Shown piece after piece: positions 8,507 to 17,003 of a DNA stretch of 64,000 bases (positions are counted from its first letter, which is position 1; each line of letters begins with the position of its first letter). Position numbers and translations under genes: made by a program. The DNA is from Cupriavidus sp. WKF15 (GTDB lineage Bacteria > Pseudomonadota > Gammaproteobacteria > Burkholderiales > Burkholderiaceae). The notes beneath the pieces are model-generated. The model was not told the DNA's origin. It worked only from the letters and a program-made list of their open reading frames with translations, and did no database searches. Location of the stretch: NCBI RefSeq assembly GCF_029278605.1, contig NZ_CP119572.1:2108001-2172000 (forward strand), read 5' to 3'.

Positions 8507-9061
8507 CTAGCCGGCCTGCCGCCGGGCGTGCAGGTGCTCGAGGTCCAGCGCGGCGCGATCGCCGTTGGCGACGAGGCGATCGACAATGGAGCACAGCACC
8601 TTGAATTCCGTGCGCGTGACGCCGTCGAACAGCACGTCATTGATGCGCTGCTGCACCGGAAGCAATTCGCCGAGCAGCCTGGTTCCGGCCGGCGTGATCG
8701 TCAGCAGCATCTTGCGCCGGTCCTCGGGGTGCGCCTTCTTGTCGATCAGGCCGAGCTTCTTCAGCTTGCCGGTTTCGATCGTGATGAACGGCCCGCTCAG
8801 GTGCAGATGGTCGGCAAGCTGGTTGACGGTCACGTCGCCCTGCCGGGACAGGTGCGCAATCGACCGGATCAGGGAGTACTGCACTCCGGTCAGCCCGATC
8901 AGGCTGCCGAAGCCGTCCCGCACCGTCAGCAGCCGCGCGGCGAAGGGCAACAGCCCGTTCACGAGGTGGCGGAATTCGGTATCCGAGCCGTCTACCAGGC
9001 ATGCCGGGTTGGTGATGGTCAGGGTCTTGCTGGACGCTTTCGACGCCACGGTATGCTCCAC
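8507..9061 (-). CDS. MarR family transcriptional regulator
   Basis: Winged-helix MarR-type repressor of 184 aa starting at a GTG (9059-9061). The DNA-binding part is the block QGDVTVNQLADHLHLSGPFITIETGKLKKLGLI, read here in pieces, followed by the wing DRRKMLLTITPAG. Such proteins bind as dimers and release DNA when a phenolic or aromatic ligand binds. It is convergent with iscS. Its own promoter carries an inverted repeat AGCTT-N7-AAGCT (9064-9080), and a similar motif occurs before the flavin reductase gene. It is therefore the likely local regulator of the monooxygenase cluster. Confidence 0.88.
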   Translation of the reverse strand: MEHTVASKASSKTLTITNPACLVDGSDTEFRHLVNGLLPFAARLLTVRDGFGSLIGLTGVQYSLIRSIAHLSRQGDVTVNQLADHLHLSGPFITIETGKLKKLGLIDKKAHPEDRRKMLLTITPAGTRLLGELLPVQQRINDVLFDGVTRTEFKVLCSIVDRLVANGDRAALDLEHLHARRQAG

Positions 9062-9082
9062 TTAGCTTTTTAAGCAAGCTTT
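9062..9082. promoter_or_regulatory. Candidate MarR operator (inverted repeat)
   Basis: AGCTT at 9064-9068 and AAGCT at 9076-9080 form an inverted repeat with a 7-base spacer directly in front of the GTG start of the MarR gene. The position suits autoregulation. The motif TTAGCTTT recurs at 6979-6986 before the flavin reductase operon. Confidence 0.4.
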
Positions 9083-9165
9083 GCATCAAATTGTAGCAAA
9101 CGCCACCGGAGAAGACTGGCGCTGCCAGGTGCTCTCTGGCGCGATTCCCTGAAACGGAGATCACT

Positions 9166-9747
9166 GTGACCGCTATCCCGGCCGCTGCGGCGCAAGCCCT
9201 GCTGCACCAGTACATCGAGGCCAAGGACAACAACCGCCCCGAGATCATCCATGACGCCTTCGCCAACGATGCCTGGCTGACGATCTCGCTCAATACCGAC
9301 GCCATCAGCTTTCCATCGAGAACGGAAGGCGCGGCGGCAATTGCCCGCACCCTGGTTTCAGATTTTGCGAGGATCTTTGACCGCTGCCGAACCTACTACA
9401 TCGGCGACAGTCAGTCCTGGCACGACGGCGCCATGATCGTTCCATGGCTGGTTGCCATGCGCGAAACTGCGGCAACGAAGCTGCGCGTGGGCCGGGGCTA
9501 CTATCGCCTTGGCTTCGTCATGACTGACGGCAAGGCCCGGATCGCAAGCTTCCATATCCATATCGACCGCATGGACGTGATCGATGATCCCGGTGCACGG
9601 GCGCTGGCAGCGCTGCACGCATCGCTGCCCTATCCCGAAGTTCGCACGGCGGAACTCAAGGCGGGTATCGAGCGGGCGCTGGCAAACCGGCCTGCGCTTG
9701 AAGCGCTGAGGTCGTTTGCCTTCCCCGCTGCGCTGCCCACTCCGTAG
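9166..9747 (+). CDS. SnoaL/NTF2-like hypothetical protein
   Basis: Protein of 193 aa starting at GTG (9166-9168), with GGAG about 7 bases before it. Its layout suggests a nuclear-transport-factor-2-like cone fold: helical N-terminus (ALLHQYIEAKDNN), an early acidic strand (NDAWLTISL), and paired strands such as MIVPWLVAMRE and GRGYYRLGFVMTDGKARI ending in FHIHIDRMDV. I assign the fold by pattern only. Soluble, no signal peptide. It is divergent from the MarR gene and so could share the same control region, which would make it a further member of the cluster regulon. Confidence 0.7.
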   Translation: MTAIPAAAAQALLHQYIEAKDNNRPEIIHDAFANDAWLTISLNTDAISFPSRTEGAAAIARTLVSDFARIFDRCRTYYIGDSQSWHDGAMIVPWLVAMRETAATKLRVGRGYYRLGFVMTDGKARIASFHIHIDRMDVIDDPGARALAALHASLPYPEVRTAELKAGIERALANRPALEALRSFAFPAALPTP

Positions 9748-9753
9748 CCAGAC

Positions 9754-10308
9754 TTAACGCGTCGGCAGGCTGCCGATCTCGTTGCCCGGCCCCTTGCCCA
9801 TCTCGATGCGCGGATCGCGCCGCGCCGGGACGATGCCATCGTCGGCAAGCCGCCGCTGCAGGTCGTTGTTGCCGAGCTGGCGATAGTCCTTGTCGAGTTC
9901 GCGCGTGACGACGTTGCACACGGACTGCGGCAGAGCCTTGCGCAGCAGGCCAAGGAAGCGCGGCGGCGCGATGACGACCAGTTCGTCGAAGCGCTGCTTG
10001 TTGTGGGCCTCCTCGAGCAGCTTCGCGACGCGGCGCGCGAAGAGCTGGGCTTCCTGGTGGACCGCGTCCTCGCCAGCCGATGACGTGACGGTAGCGGTAC
10101 GGCCCGCGTGTGCGCCCGGATGGCCCGCGTCGCCCTGCATGCTGGCCTGTGCGCGGCGACCGTAGGCGTCGTGCCGCAAGGCGGCATTGTGCGCGCGGGC
10201 TCCGGCGTCTGTGATCTTCTCGACGTCTTCCAGTGGCGTGCTTGCGCCTTGCGAGGCGAGCACTCTTGCAATCCCCTCATCCGCGACAAGGATCCAGATC
10301 GTCTTCAT
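9754..10308 (-). CDS. Host attachment family protein
   Basis: Protein of 184 aa starting MKTIWILVADEGIARVLAS, the typical opening of the host-attachment (AtsE-like) family, with conserved later blocks FDELVVIAPPRFLGLLRKAL and ELDKDYRQLGNNDLQRRL. I placed the start at the ATG 10306-10308; the longer reading frame upstream has no support. The name comes from an Agrobacterium gene linked to plant attachment, but the fold is related to the RNase-H/release-factor-like (baeRF) group and the molecular role is unclear. It is convergent with the SnoaL-like gene, 6 bases away. Confidence 0.85.
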   Translation of the reverse strand: MKTIWILVADEGIARVLASQGASTPLEDVEKITDAGARAHNAALRHDAYGRRAQASMQGDAGHPGAHAGRTATVTSSAGEDAVHQEAQLFARRVAKLLEEAHNKQRFDELVVIAPPRFLGLLRKALPQSVCNVVTRELDKDYRQLGNNDLQRRLADDGIVPARRDPRIEMGKGPGNEIGSLPTR

Positions 10309-11087
10309 GAATCGTCTCCGTTCGGCGGCCCCGATACCGGGCCGCGTGGAGAAAGACTTGCAAGCCGCACGCCACCCCGGAAGTTGATGTATCTTCCCAC
10401 TCCATGTGGAGCAGGGCATGCCTGATTGCAGCAATGACGCGAAACGCTGCAAGTATTGCACTACGCAGGCCCAGCCAGAGGCTGAGTAGCGAGGGTCAGC
10501 GCGGCGTGCTGGCATCCGGCGCGCCATCCGAAAGTGCGCGCCATGATTAGTGGTCCTCGGAAAATCGTGAAACTGGCCAATCCAGGTGGCCACGACTTCG
10601 ACACCGAAAGACCTCATTGCGCAAAACCCTAAGCCAACAGCTGAGCAGAGGACCAGACCTTATCCGTTCTTATATCGGTTGTAAGCAATGTCTAATTCAC
10701 TGCGTCCGCCACTCAGTGTTCGAAGGGGCAACTTGGAAGGTCCATTCTCAAAAACGTGCGTTGCTGCAAATGCAACTGCGCGGCTTTTCCATGCGTGCCG
10801 AGGAACTCGAGTAAATCTCCGGCGTTGAAAACGTTCCGGACGGCTACGGCTTAGAACTTGGCGCTACCTCTGCAGAGGTCGGCCCGGTGCCATTTCCGCA
10901 CAGACCACTACGACGGGCAGCCAGAGGTGCGTCCCCTCCTTGGTAGGATGCGCTGCCGTCTTCCACATTCTATTGTTGGACAGCTCATATCACACTATGA
11001 TTCTTTTAAGCACATGCCACACACGTACGCGAAGCCCTTGAAGGGTTCAAGCGTGTAGATGAGCGCTGTCAAAGCAGGGGTCAATTG
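10309..11087. other. Intergenic stretch, no convincing gene
   Basis: About 780 bases. Two short reading frames of 65-66 codons occur (10617-10814 and 10858-11058). Neither has a good ribosome site, and their composition does not resemble a protein family I recognise. A short stretch around 10970-11000 is AT-rich and may hold a promoter for the gene at 11088. I see no RNA gene or insertion-sequence end. Confidence 0.5.
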
Positions 11088-11402
11088 ATGGATGAGGACT
11101 ACGGGCCGTGGAGACGGCGCTGGCTACAATGGCATTCGCGTTCGCTGCTGGCCAGTGTGGTTGCTCTGACCGATGTCGAGCGGAATTCCTACCTGGGCAA
11201 AATGCGAGCGGCATACCGCAACCTTGGCGACTTTCCCGAGAGCGAGATTGATTTCATATTTCGGCGCGCATCCCGAGGTCTAAGAAGGCTTCGCTTATCT
11301 TGCCGGGTCTTCGAGGTTTCGCCGCTCACTCACCAGCGAATCAGGGAACAGGGTCGACGCTTGATGGCGGACGCGGATAGGCTCGTCGCCGATGACCTGT
11401 AG
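11088..11402 (+). CDS. Hypothetical protein
   Basis: Small soluble protein of 104 aa, MDEDYGPWRRRWLQWHSR onward, rich in Arg and probably helical throughout. The ATG at 11088-11090 is preceded by AGGGGT at a good distance, supporting translation. I do not recognise a family. It stands alone between the host-attachment gene and a GNAT gene. Confidence 0.55.
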   Translation: MDEDYGPWRRRWLQWHSRSLLASVVALTDVERNSYLGKMRAAYRNLGDFPESEIDFIFRRASRGLRRLRLSCRVFEVSPLTHQRIREQGRRLMADADRLVADDL

Positions 11403-11499
11403 CAACGTCCCATGAAATTCCGGGTCAAACATCGTCGAAGCGTCAGCGCGAGTAGTGTAGATGCCAGCAGCTGCTAGCTACGGAACCTATGGCTGCGAA

Positions 11500-11940
11500 T
11501 CAAGTGAGGTCGCATCTCATGCAGAGATGCCCCAATCCATGCTCTCGTTGAAACGTCTTTGAAGCTCGCACCTCCTGCGAAAGCCCATCTCGCGGCATTA
11601 GCAAGAAGCCATGACGACTGAAGAAGCCTGCACAACGATTCGAAAAGTACACGGCCTGCCGACAGCCGCTGGCGCGAGCTCTCATGAGGGCCGTGCGAAC
11701 CAGATGCGATGCTATCCCTCGCTCTCGAAATTCTGGAAGTACTGCGACTGGTCCGACAACGGCGGTATCACCGCGCCGTTGAGCGCCGGCGCATCCCACA
11801 AGCATGCGCTCGGATTCGGCGACGTGGAACATTGTTCCGGGCAGGCCGACGTCGTCGCCAATCAGTCCGCTCCGCTGGAGAATATCGCCAATCCGCTCCC
11901 ATTCTCCCGTCATTGCCGCGCGTATCGATATGCTTCTCAT
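11500..11940 (-). CDS. GNAT family N-acetyltransferase, ArsN2-like
   Basis: Acetyl-CoA-dependent N-acetyltransferase of 146 aa. The acetyl-CoA pyrophosphate loop is VLPEFRERGIASHLV (Q/RxxGxA/G type), followed by a helix and YFSNRCAGFFSRHGF. The end, VRASKTFQREHGLGHLCMR, matches the terminal pattern I associate with ArsN2-type enzymes of arsenic operons. The start is the ATG at 11938-11940. No ars genes are nearby, so a link to organoarsenical resistance is only a family-level suggestion; other small-molecule acetylation is possible. Confidence 0.75.
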   Translation of the reverse strand: MRSISIRAAMTGEWERIGDILQRSGLIGDDVGLPGTMFHVAESERMLVGCAGAQRRGDTAVVGPVAVLPEFRERGIASHLVRTALMRARASGCRQAVYFSNRCAGFFSRHGFLLMPRDGLSQEVRASKTFQREHGLGHLCMRCDLT

Positions 11941-12164
11941 CACGGTACTCCATACAAGTTTGCGAACTGCACATCACCGTGATGGCACTACATCAGTAAG
12001 AGACGAGGTCCACAGCGCAGGGTGGCCTGGTACCAAAAGTGGCTTTTTTAGGATTTCTGCAATGTGCGATTATCAGCAAAGCTCGCCGGCTTGCCAATCA
12101 CCCGATTGAGCTACGAGGACGCAGGCAGAAGTCGCGGTGTCCTACTTCCCGCGTTACACCTCGC

Positions 12165-13250
12165 TCGTAACGCCGGATTCTTTGATTGCCACAAATCTTG
12201 CTCATCTAGCATCCGCAACCTGCGCGTAGCACGAGCGCCTCATTGGTCCCGACAATGCAGATGGGCACTTCAAGTTGGTTGGGCTTAACCGCACCATCAT
12301 CGTGCGCCGAATTGCCGAGCAACTCTCCACTCAACTGGACCGTCGCCCGGAGGAACTGAAGCGCATCGCTGAGCTGGCCGCCCCTGTTCCTGAATTGTTC
12401 GACTGGCTATTTCTCGCCTGGCCGGACGGTAAGCGGGTATTCGGTACCAGGTCGACAGGCCAGAACCCTGATGTCTCGGACCGGCAGTATTTTCAAGACA
12501 TCTTGCGCGGCGCGTCTGTCGTTATTTCCGAACCGGTGATTACCAAGATGACCGGCACGCCCGGCATCGCCATGGCCGTGCCAGTGCGCTCAATTGATGG
12601 GCAAGTACGCGCGGTTCTTGTCGGAAGTTTTGACCTTCGGCACGAAAGCTTCCTCTTGGCGTTGTCACGCAGCCGCATAGGCAAACCCGGAACCTATTGC
12701 ATTGCCTCGTTGGGGCCGTCCCCTCGCCATGTCGTGCATGCAGACCCGGAAAAGGTTCTTCAACCTGCAAGCGCCGTAGATGAGTCGTGCGGAACCGATC
12801 CCGCACGCTCCCTCTTGGAATTTGCTTGGCCAACGCGGCCCATTGTTGCTCGGCACCGGCTTCGAACCGCTGGCTGGGAATCGGTTGCCACGCTACCGGC
12901 AAAGGAAGCCTTCTTGCCAATCACCCGTGCAAAGCCAAAGATTCTATCGATGATTGCTGTAGCCCTGGCAATTGCCGGCATGCTGATGTGGGGGTGGCCC
13001 GAGCCTGTTGACTCCGCTGGAGGCCCTGGAACGTGCCGTACAGGAAAGCGCGACGGACTTGTCGGGGCGCCGGCAGTCCCGGCTGCAACGGCCGCGGCTC
13101 GCCGCTCATGGCGACGCTGAGGTCGCGGATCAAGCGCCTGTTCCATTCCAGCAGGAGGCCAGTCGAGTCACAGCGCGCTTTCAAAGGAGAAGGAGGCTTG
13201 CCCCGTTTCTGAAGGGTGCAGTGATAGTGGTCCATCACTGCACGTCGCTA
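12165..13250 (+). pseudogene. Decayed Cache-domain membrane sensor gene
   Basis: Pieces of one protein lie in shifting frames. Around 12185-12290 one frame reads IATNLAHLASA, stop, then HFKLVGLNRTIIVRRIAEQLS. From 12275 an open frame continues the extracytoplasmic Cache (dCACHE) domain: FDWLFLAWPDGKRVFGT, SDRQYFQDIL, GTPGIAMAVPVR, AVLVGSFDL. It then reaches a membrane helix (ILSMIAVALAIAGMLMWGW). Just after this helix the frame breaks and the natural continuation LTPLEALERAVQESATD is found in another frame from about 13011. No output domain (GGDEF, HAMP-kinase or MCP) follows. It is a non-functional remnant of a ligand-sensing membrane protein, probably a diguanylate cyclase or chemoreceptor. 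Confidence 0.6.
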
Positions 13251-13281
13251 TGTTAGCGTGCGCAAGCGGCTGCATTCACTG

Positions 13282-13503
13282 TCAGTCGGTTTCCGGCAAG
13301 TCGTGAGCGTAGCTGTCCCATGAGCCAATCCGTTCGCCCCGTCGGTGTATCAAGAGTTCAACGTGTTCCCGTTCCGCCTTGGCCGTGGCCGCGGCAACCG
13401 CTTGGCGCTGGCGTGGATAGTGGCTAATAGGCTCCCGCTTTCCTTCAACGAATAAAGCCCAGCCAGCTCGGTCATGAAATACATGAATATTTGGTGCTGA
13501 CAT
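13282..13503 (-). CDS. DUF2188 domain protein
   Basis: Small protein of 73 aa (MSAPNIHVFHDRAGWALFVE onward). It shows the DUF2188 pattern: a short strand pair with W, a helix of repeated Ala (RQRQAVAAATAKAERE), then a strand ELLIHRRGERIGSWDSYA ending in acidic residues. The ATG at 13501-13503 has AGAGGA about 7 bases upstream, which excludes the longer reading frame. DUF2188 proteins are small cytoplasmic proteins of unknown role, common in Burkholderiales accessory DNA. Confidence 0.75.
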   Translation of the reverse strand: MSAPNIHVFHDRAGWALFVEGKREPISHYPRQRQAVAAATAKAEREHVELLIHRRGERIGSWDSYAHDLPETD

Positions 13504-13902
13504 GGTGTCATCCTCTTGTACGGCGTCTCTTATTTGTATACCCGCAGATCGACAACAAGCATTCATCATTGATGAAATCTGTGTGGCTGGACACCCATAA
13601 GCCAACCGTCGCCACGCTCCTGTTTGGGCAGCTTTTGCATGGGTGATCGTCAATCCTATTGTCGGGTTCCCTGAATGACCGTAACTTCTCTGCTGTCCAT
13701 GTTGAACGACCGCTTCAGAGTAACGCCAGCGTCTCTTCAGGGGGGCTACGGCCATCGCCTCCCTCAGGTTGAATGGCAGCAATTCGGTGCCGACGCGGAC
13801 GCTCATCTCATCTAAGCGCTGCCTCGCTCCACCTGCAAAGAGTTTTCGAATTGTCCCGAGCGCTCTCCTAGCGGATCGAGGTTTGGCGGATAAGATATCC
13901 GG
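13504..13902. other. Intergenic stretch, nothing recognised
   Basis: About 400 bases between the DUF2188 gene and the metallo-hydrolase gene. The minus-strand frame upstream of the DUF2188 start stays open for about 100 codons but has no family resemblance and an inferior start. I regard it as non-coding leader or spacer. It may contain the DUF2188 promoter. Confidence 0.4.
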
Positions 13903-14889
13903 TCATTCCCCGAGTGTCACGCTACAGGGCTCCGGCACCCAACTGAAGCCGGTACACTCGGCGCGCACACGACCTATGCCTGGGAATGTCACATGCGCGC
14001 CGCCGACTAGGTACCCCTCCCGAGAGGCGTCGGTAAGAACGCGTAGCCGGGTCGCGGCGGCCTCGGCCCGGTCCACGTCGTAGTCGATGGTGATTGCCGG
14101 GTTGCGGAACTGCACCTCGCTGGCGTGAATGATGTCGCCCCACAATAGCAGGCGCTGCCCTTGGCTCTCGATGAAGTAGCCGCTCATCCCGGGCGTATGG
14201 CCATAAAGCGGTACAGCGCGGATGCCGGGATAGAGTTGCGTCGCGCCGTCGAAGGTCTTGAGCCGTCCTGCCGCAGCGTAGGGGTCAACCGTCTGATGCG
14301 ACTGCCGATACGTACTGCGTGCTGCTGGCGGGGCCTTTGCCTCGGCTTCGGCACTGAGCCACAGCGCCGGGTCGCGCCGGTCTACGTGCACGGTCGCATT
14401 CGGAAACACACGCTGCCCGCCGATGCTGAGCCCGCCAGAATGGTCGCCATGGATATGCGTGAGCAGCACGTCGTCGATGTCGCTCGGCTCATAGCCGGCC
14501 GCGCGAAGGTTGGCGACGAGCCGGCCCGTCTGCGGCCCGAACAGCTCGCCGGCACCGGTATCCACCAGCAGGCGACGTTCGCCGGTATCGATCAAGTAGC
14601 AGTTGACCGAGATCTCAATCGGCAACGCGAGGTTGGCCGTCGCGTAGGCTTCGCGCACGGCACTGGGATTGCTCATGATCTTTGCCACGTCGCGCTGGGC
14701 GGTGCCATCGGACAGCGCGGTGATCCGGAACGCGCCGAGGCGGAAGCGATAGAAGCCGGGGGCCTGGCGGGACTCCCATCCGATGCCGGACCGCGGCACA
14801 GGCAACGTGCCCGTGCTGGCGGGACTGGCCGCCTGGATGGCCACGGAGGCCGAAGCGAGAACGAAGAGGCTGGAGAGGCGCAAGAACAT
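13903..14889 (-). CDS. Secreted MBL-fold metallo-hydrolase
   Basis: Metallo-beta-lactamase-fold hydrolase of 328 aa with an N-terminal signal peptide (MFLRLSSLFVLASASVAIQA), so probably periplasmic. The zinc motif is THIHGDHSGGL near residue 150; further ligands are in YGHTPGMS, WGDIIHASE and GGAHVTFPG. Members of this group include quorum-quenching lactonases and alkylsulfatase-like or glyoxalase-like enzymes; the closest type here cannot be fixed by eye. The ATG 14887-14889 is the first methionine of the signal peptide. It is divergent from the LysR gene at 15007, which probably regulates it. Confidence 0.87.
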   Translation of the reverse strand: MFLRLSSLFVLASASVAIQAASPASTGTLPVPRSGIGWESRQAPGFYRFRLGAFRITALSDGTAQRDVAKIMSNPSAVREAYATANLALPIEISVNCYLIDTGERRLLVDTGAGELFGPQTGRLVANLRAAGYEPSDIDDVLLTHIHGDHSGGLSIGGQRVFPNATVHVDRRDPALWLSAEAEAKAPPAARSTYRQSHQTVDPYAAAGRLKTFDGATQLYPGIRAVPLYGHTPGMSGYFIESQGQRLLLWGDIIHASEVQFRNPAITIDYDVDRAEAAATRLRVLTDASREGYLVGGAHVTFPGIGRVRAECTGFSWVPEPCSVTLGE

Positions 14890-15006
14890 GATGTCCGACT
14901 GTTTCAGGATGGGTGACAACCAAACGATAGAAGATCCTCCACACGCCGATTAGATGCCCGAATCGGGAATCATTGTGCCGTGAGTGGCATAATCTGCTTT
15001 CTACCA

Positions 15007-15939
15007 ATGGCGAGCCCGACTGCCATGCCTGCCGACATGAACGACACGCTAGTCTTCCTGAAGGTCGTCGAGGCCGGCAGCTTCACGGCCGCGGCGGCGG
15101 AACTGCGACTGCCTAAGACCACTGTCAGCCGCCGGTTGCGCGAGCTGGAACAGCGGCTCGGCATGCAGCTCCTGCACCGGACCACGCGCCGGCTCGGCCT
15201 GACCGAAGCCGGCACGCTTTACTTCGAGACCTGCCGCGCCATTCCCGGCCTGCTCGCGAAGGCCGACGCCGCAGTCGGCCAGTTGCGCGGCGTGCCGCGT
15301 GGCGCGCTGCGGATCACGGCGTCGTACTCGCTGTCGGTCAATCTGCTGGCGCCGCTGCTGGCGGACTTCCGCGCCGCCTGTCCGGAGGTGACCATCGACC
15401 TCGTGCTGAACCACCGCACGCTCGACCTGGTGAGCGAGGAGATCGACCTCGCGCTGCGCATGGGCGACCTGCCGGATTCCTCGATGGCCGCGCGCCGGCT
15501 GACGACGTTTCCGAACCGCGTCTACGCCAGTCCCGCCTACCTGGCGCGTCACGGCACGCCCGCCCATCCCCGCGATCTGCGCCAGTACGCCGCGCTTTCC
15601 ACCCGCGTGGCGCGGCGCGGCGGCGCATATGCGTGGCCGATGCGGCGCGAAGGTGGGGAGGACGAACTGGCCGACTACCCCATACTCCCTGTGATCGAGG
15701 CAGACGACCCTGAGGTTCTCAAGGCGCCGCTGTTCGATGGCGCCGGCCTGATGATGGCCACCGACATGATCATGGCGCGCCATGCCGCACAGGGGCTGGT
15801 GGTGCCGGTACTGCCCGGCTGGGTGGGCCGCTGCCCGGTCCTGCATGCCGTGTTCCCGCGCGGGCCAATCCAGCCGCCGAAGCTGCGGGCGTTCATCGAC
15901 TTCCTGGTGGCGCGCCTCGGCGGCGACCTTTCGCGCTGA
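15007..15939 (+). CDS. LysR family transcriptional regulator
   Basis: LysR regulator of about 300-310 aa. The N-terminal winged helix begins MNDTLVFLKVVEAGSFTAAA and continues RLPKTTVSRRLRELEQRLG; a substrate-binding domain follows (GALRITASYSLSVNLLAPLL). It belongs to the subgroup often annotated as DhcR- or CrgA-like. Three in-frame ATGs (15007, 15025, 15037) are possible starts and none has a clear ribosome site; the last gives the canonical length. It is divergent from the MBL-fold gene 117 bases away, the usual arrangement for a LysR regulator and its target. Confidence 0.9.
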   Translation: MASPTAMPADMNDTLVFLKVVEAGSFTAAAAELRLPKTTVSRRLRELEQRLGMQLLHRTTRRLGLTEAGTLYFETCRAIPGLLAKADAAVGQLRGVPRGALRITASYSLSVNLLAPLLADFRAACPEVTIDLVLNHRTLDLVSEEIDLALRMGDLPDSSMAARRLTTFPNRVYASPAYLARHGTPAHPRDLRQYAALSTRVARRGGAYAWPMRREGGEDELADYPILPVIEADDPEVLKAPLFDGAGLMMATDMIMARHAAQGLVVPVLPGWVGRCPVLHAVFPRGPIQPPKLRAFIDFLVARLGGDLSR

Positions 15940-15982
15940 CGGCGCCTGTGGCATCGTCTGCCACACCCAGACGGACGACATC

Positions 15983-16891
15983 GTGGAACTACGACACCTA
16001 CGCTACTTCATCGCCGTCGCCGAGCACGAAAGCATCCGGCTCGCCGCCGAGCACATCCACGTCACCCAGCCGGCCATCTCGCGGCAGATCCACGACATGG
16101 AGGAGGAGCTCGGCTTCCCGCTTTTCTCGCGCACACCGCGCGGCCTGAAGCTGACGACCGCCGGCCAGGCCTACCTGCGCGAGGCGCGCGCTGCGCTGGC
16201 CAGGCTCGACGTTGCCGCCCGCGCCGCGCAGCGGATCTCCGCGGGGGTGCAGGGATACCTCCGTCTTGGCTTCGTGGAGAACAGCGGCTGGGACGGCATC
16301 GTCCCGCACGTCTTCCGGCGCTTTCAGGCAGAGGTACCCGACGTGCGCATCGAACTGGTGCCGATGAACACACCGCAGCAACTCGACGCGCTGCGCGACG
16401 GCATGCTCGACGGCGGCTTCATCTACCAGTACGGCCCGCTGGACTCCTCGCTGGCCGCGCTGCCGCTGGCCACCAACAACGTGGTGCTCGCTGCCCCGCA
16501 CGCCTGGACGCTGCCTGGCGACGACGGCTCGCGCCACCCAACAGTGACCCTGCGTGACATTGCCGACTGGCCTTTCATCACGTTCCCGCGCGCGGTCTAT
16601 CCGCTCTACTACGACCGTCTGATCGGTGCCTGCCAGGCGCTAGGCGTTACGCTCGACGTGGTGCAGGAAGTCTCCACCGAGGCCGCCGTGCTGTCGCTGG
16701 TCTGCGCAGGCATCGGCGCGGCCATCGTCAACTCGGCCAACCTCGGCCGCCCGCCGGCGCTGGTTCGCTTCGCGTCGTTCTCCGACCTGGCGATCCCTAT
16801 GCCGCTCGTCTTTGTGCATCCCGCGAATGCGCTGGAACCGGCACTCGCCCGCTTCATCGAGACCGTCAGGGTGATGATAGCGATGCCCTGA
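15983..16891 (+). CDS. LysR family transcriptional regulator
   Basis: LysR regulator of 302 aa starting at GTG (15983-15985), giving VELRHLRYFIAVAEHESIRL, the classical opening of the CatR/BenM-like subgroup. The helix-turn-helix is RLAAEHIHVTQPAISRQIH, followed by EELGFPLFSRTPRGLKLTTAG. The effector domain starts at LRLGFVENSGWDG. It lies 43 bases after another LysR gene and 112 bases before the deacylase/MFS/RidA genes on the same strand, so it is the likely regulator of that operon. Confidence 0.9.
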   Translation: MELRHLRYFIAVAEHESIRLAAEHIHVTQPAISRQIHDMEEELGFPLFSRTPRGLKLTTAGQAYLREARAALARLDVAARAAQRISAGVQGYLRLGFVENSGWDGIVPHVFRRFQAEVPDVRIELVPMNTPQQLDALRDGMLDGGFIYQYGPLDSSLAALPLATNNVVLAAPHAWTLPGDDGSRHPTVTLRDIADWPFITFPRAVYPLYYDRLIGACQALGVTLDVVQEVSTEAAVLSLVCAGIGAAIVNSANLGRPPALVRFASFSDLAIPMPLVFVHPANALEPALARFIETVRVMIAMP

Positions 16892-17003
16892 AGGCATCAG
16901 CACCCACAAAAAACGGCATTTGTCGGCAATTCGTCCGTCGGCAATAGTGCATGCATCGGCGGCCCGTACAGCGGCCGCCCGCTTCCCAACACAGGAGACA
17001 TGC

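Noticed and set aside
10617..11058. Two short plus-strand frames (65 and 66 codons)
   Set aside because: No ribosome site, no hydrophobic or domain pattern, composition like spacer DNA.
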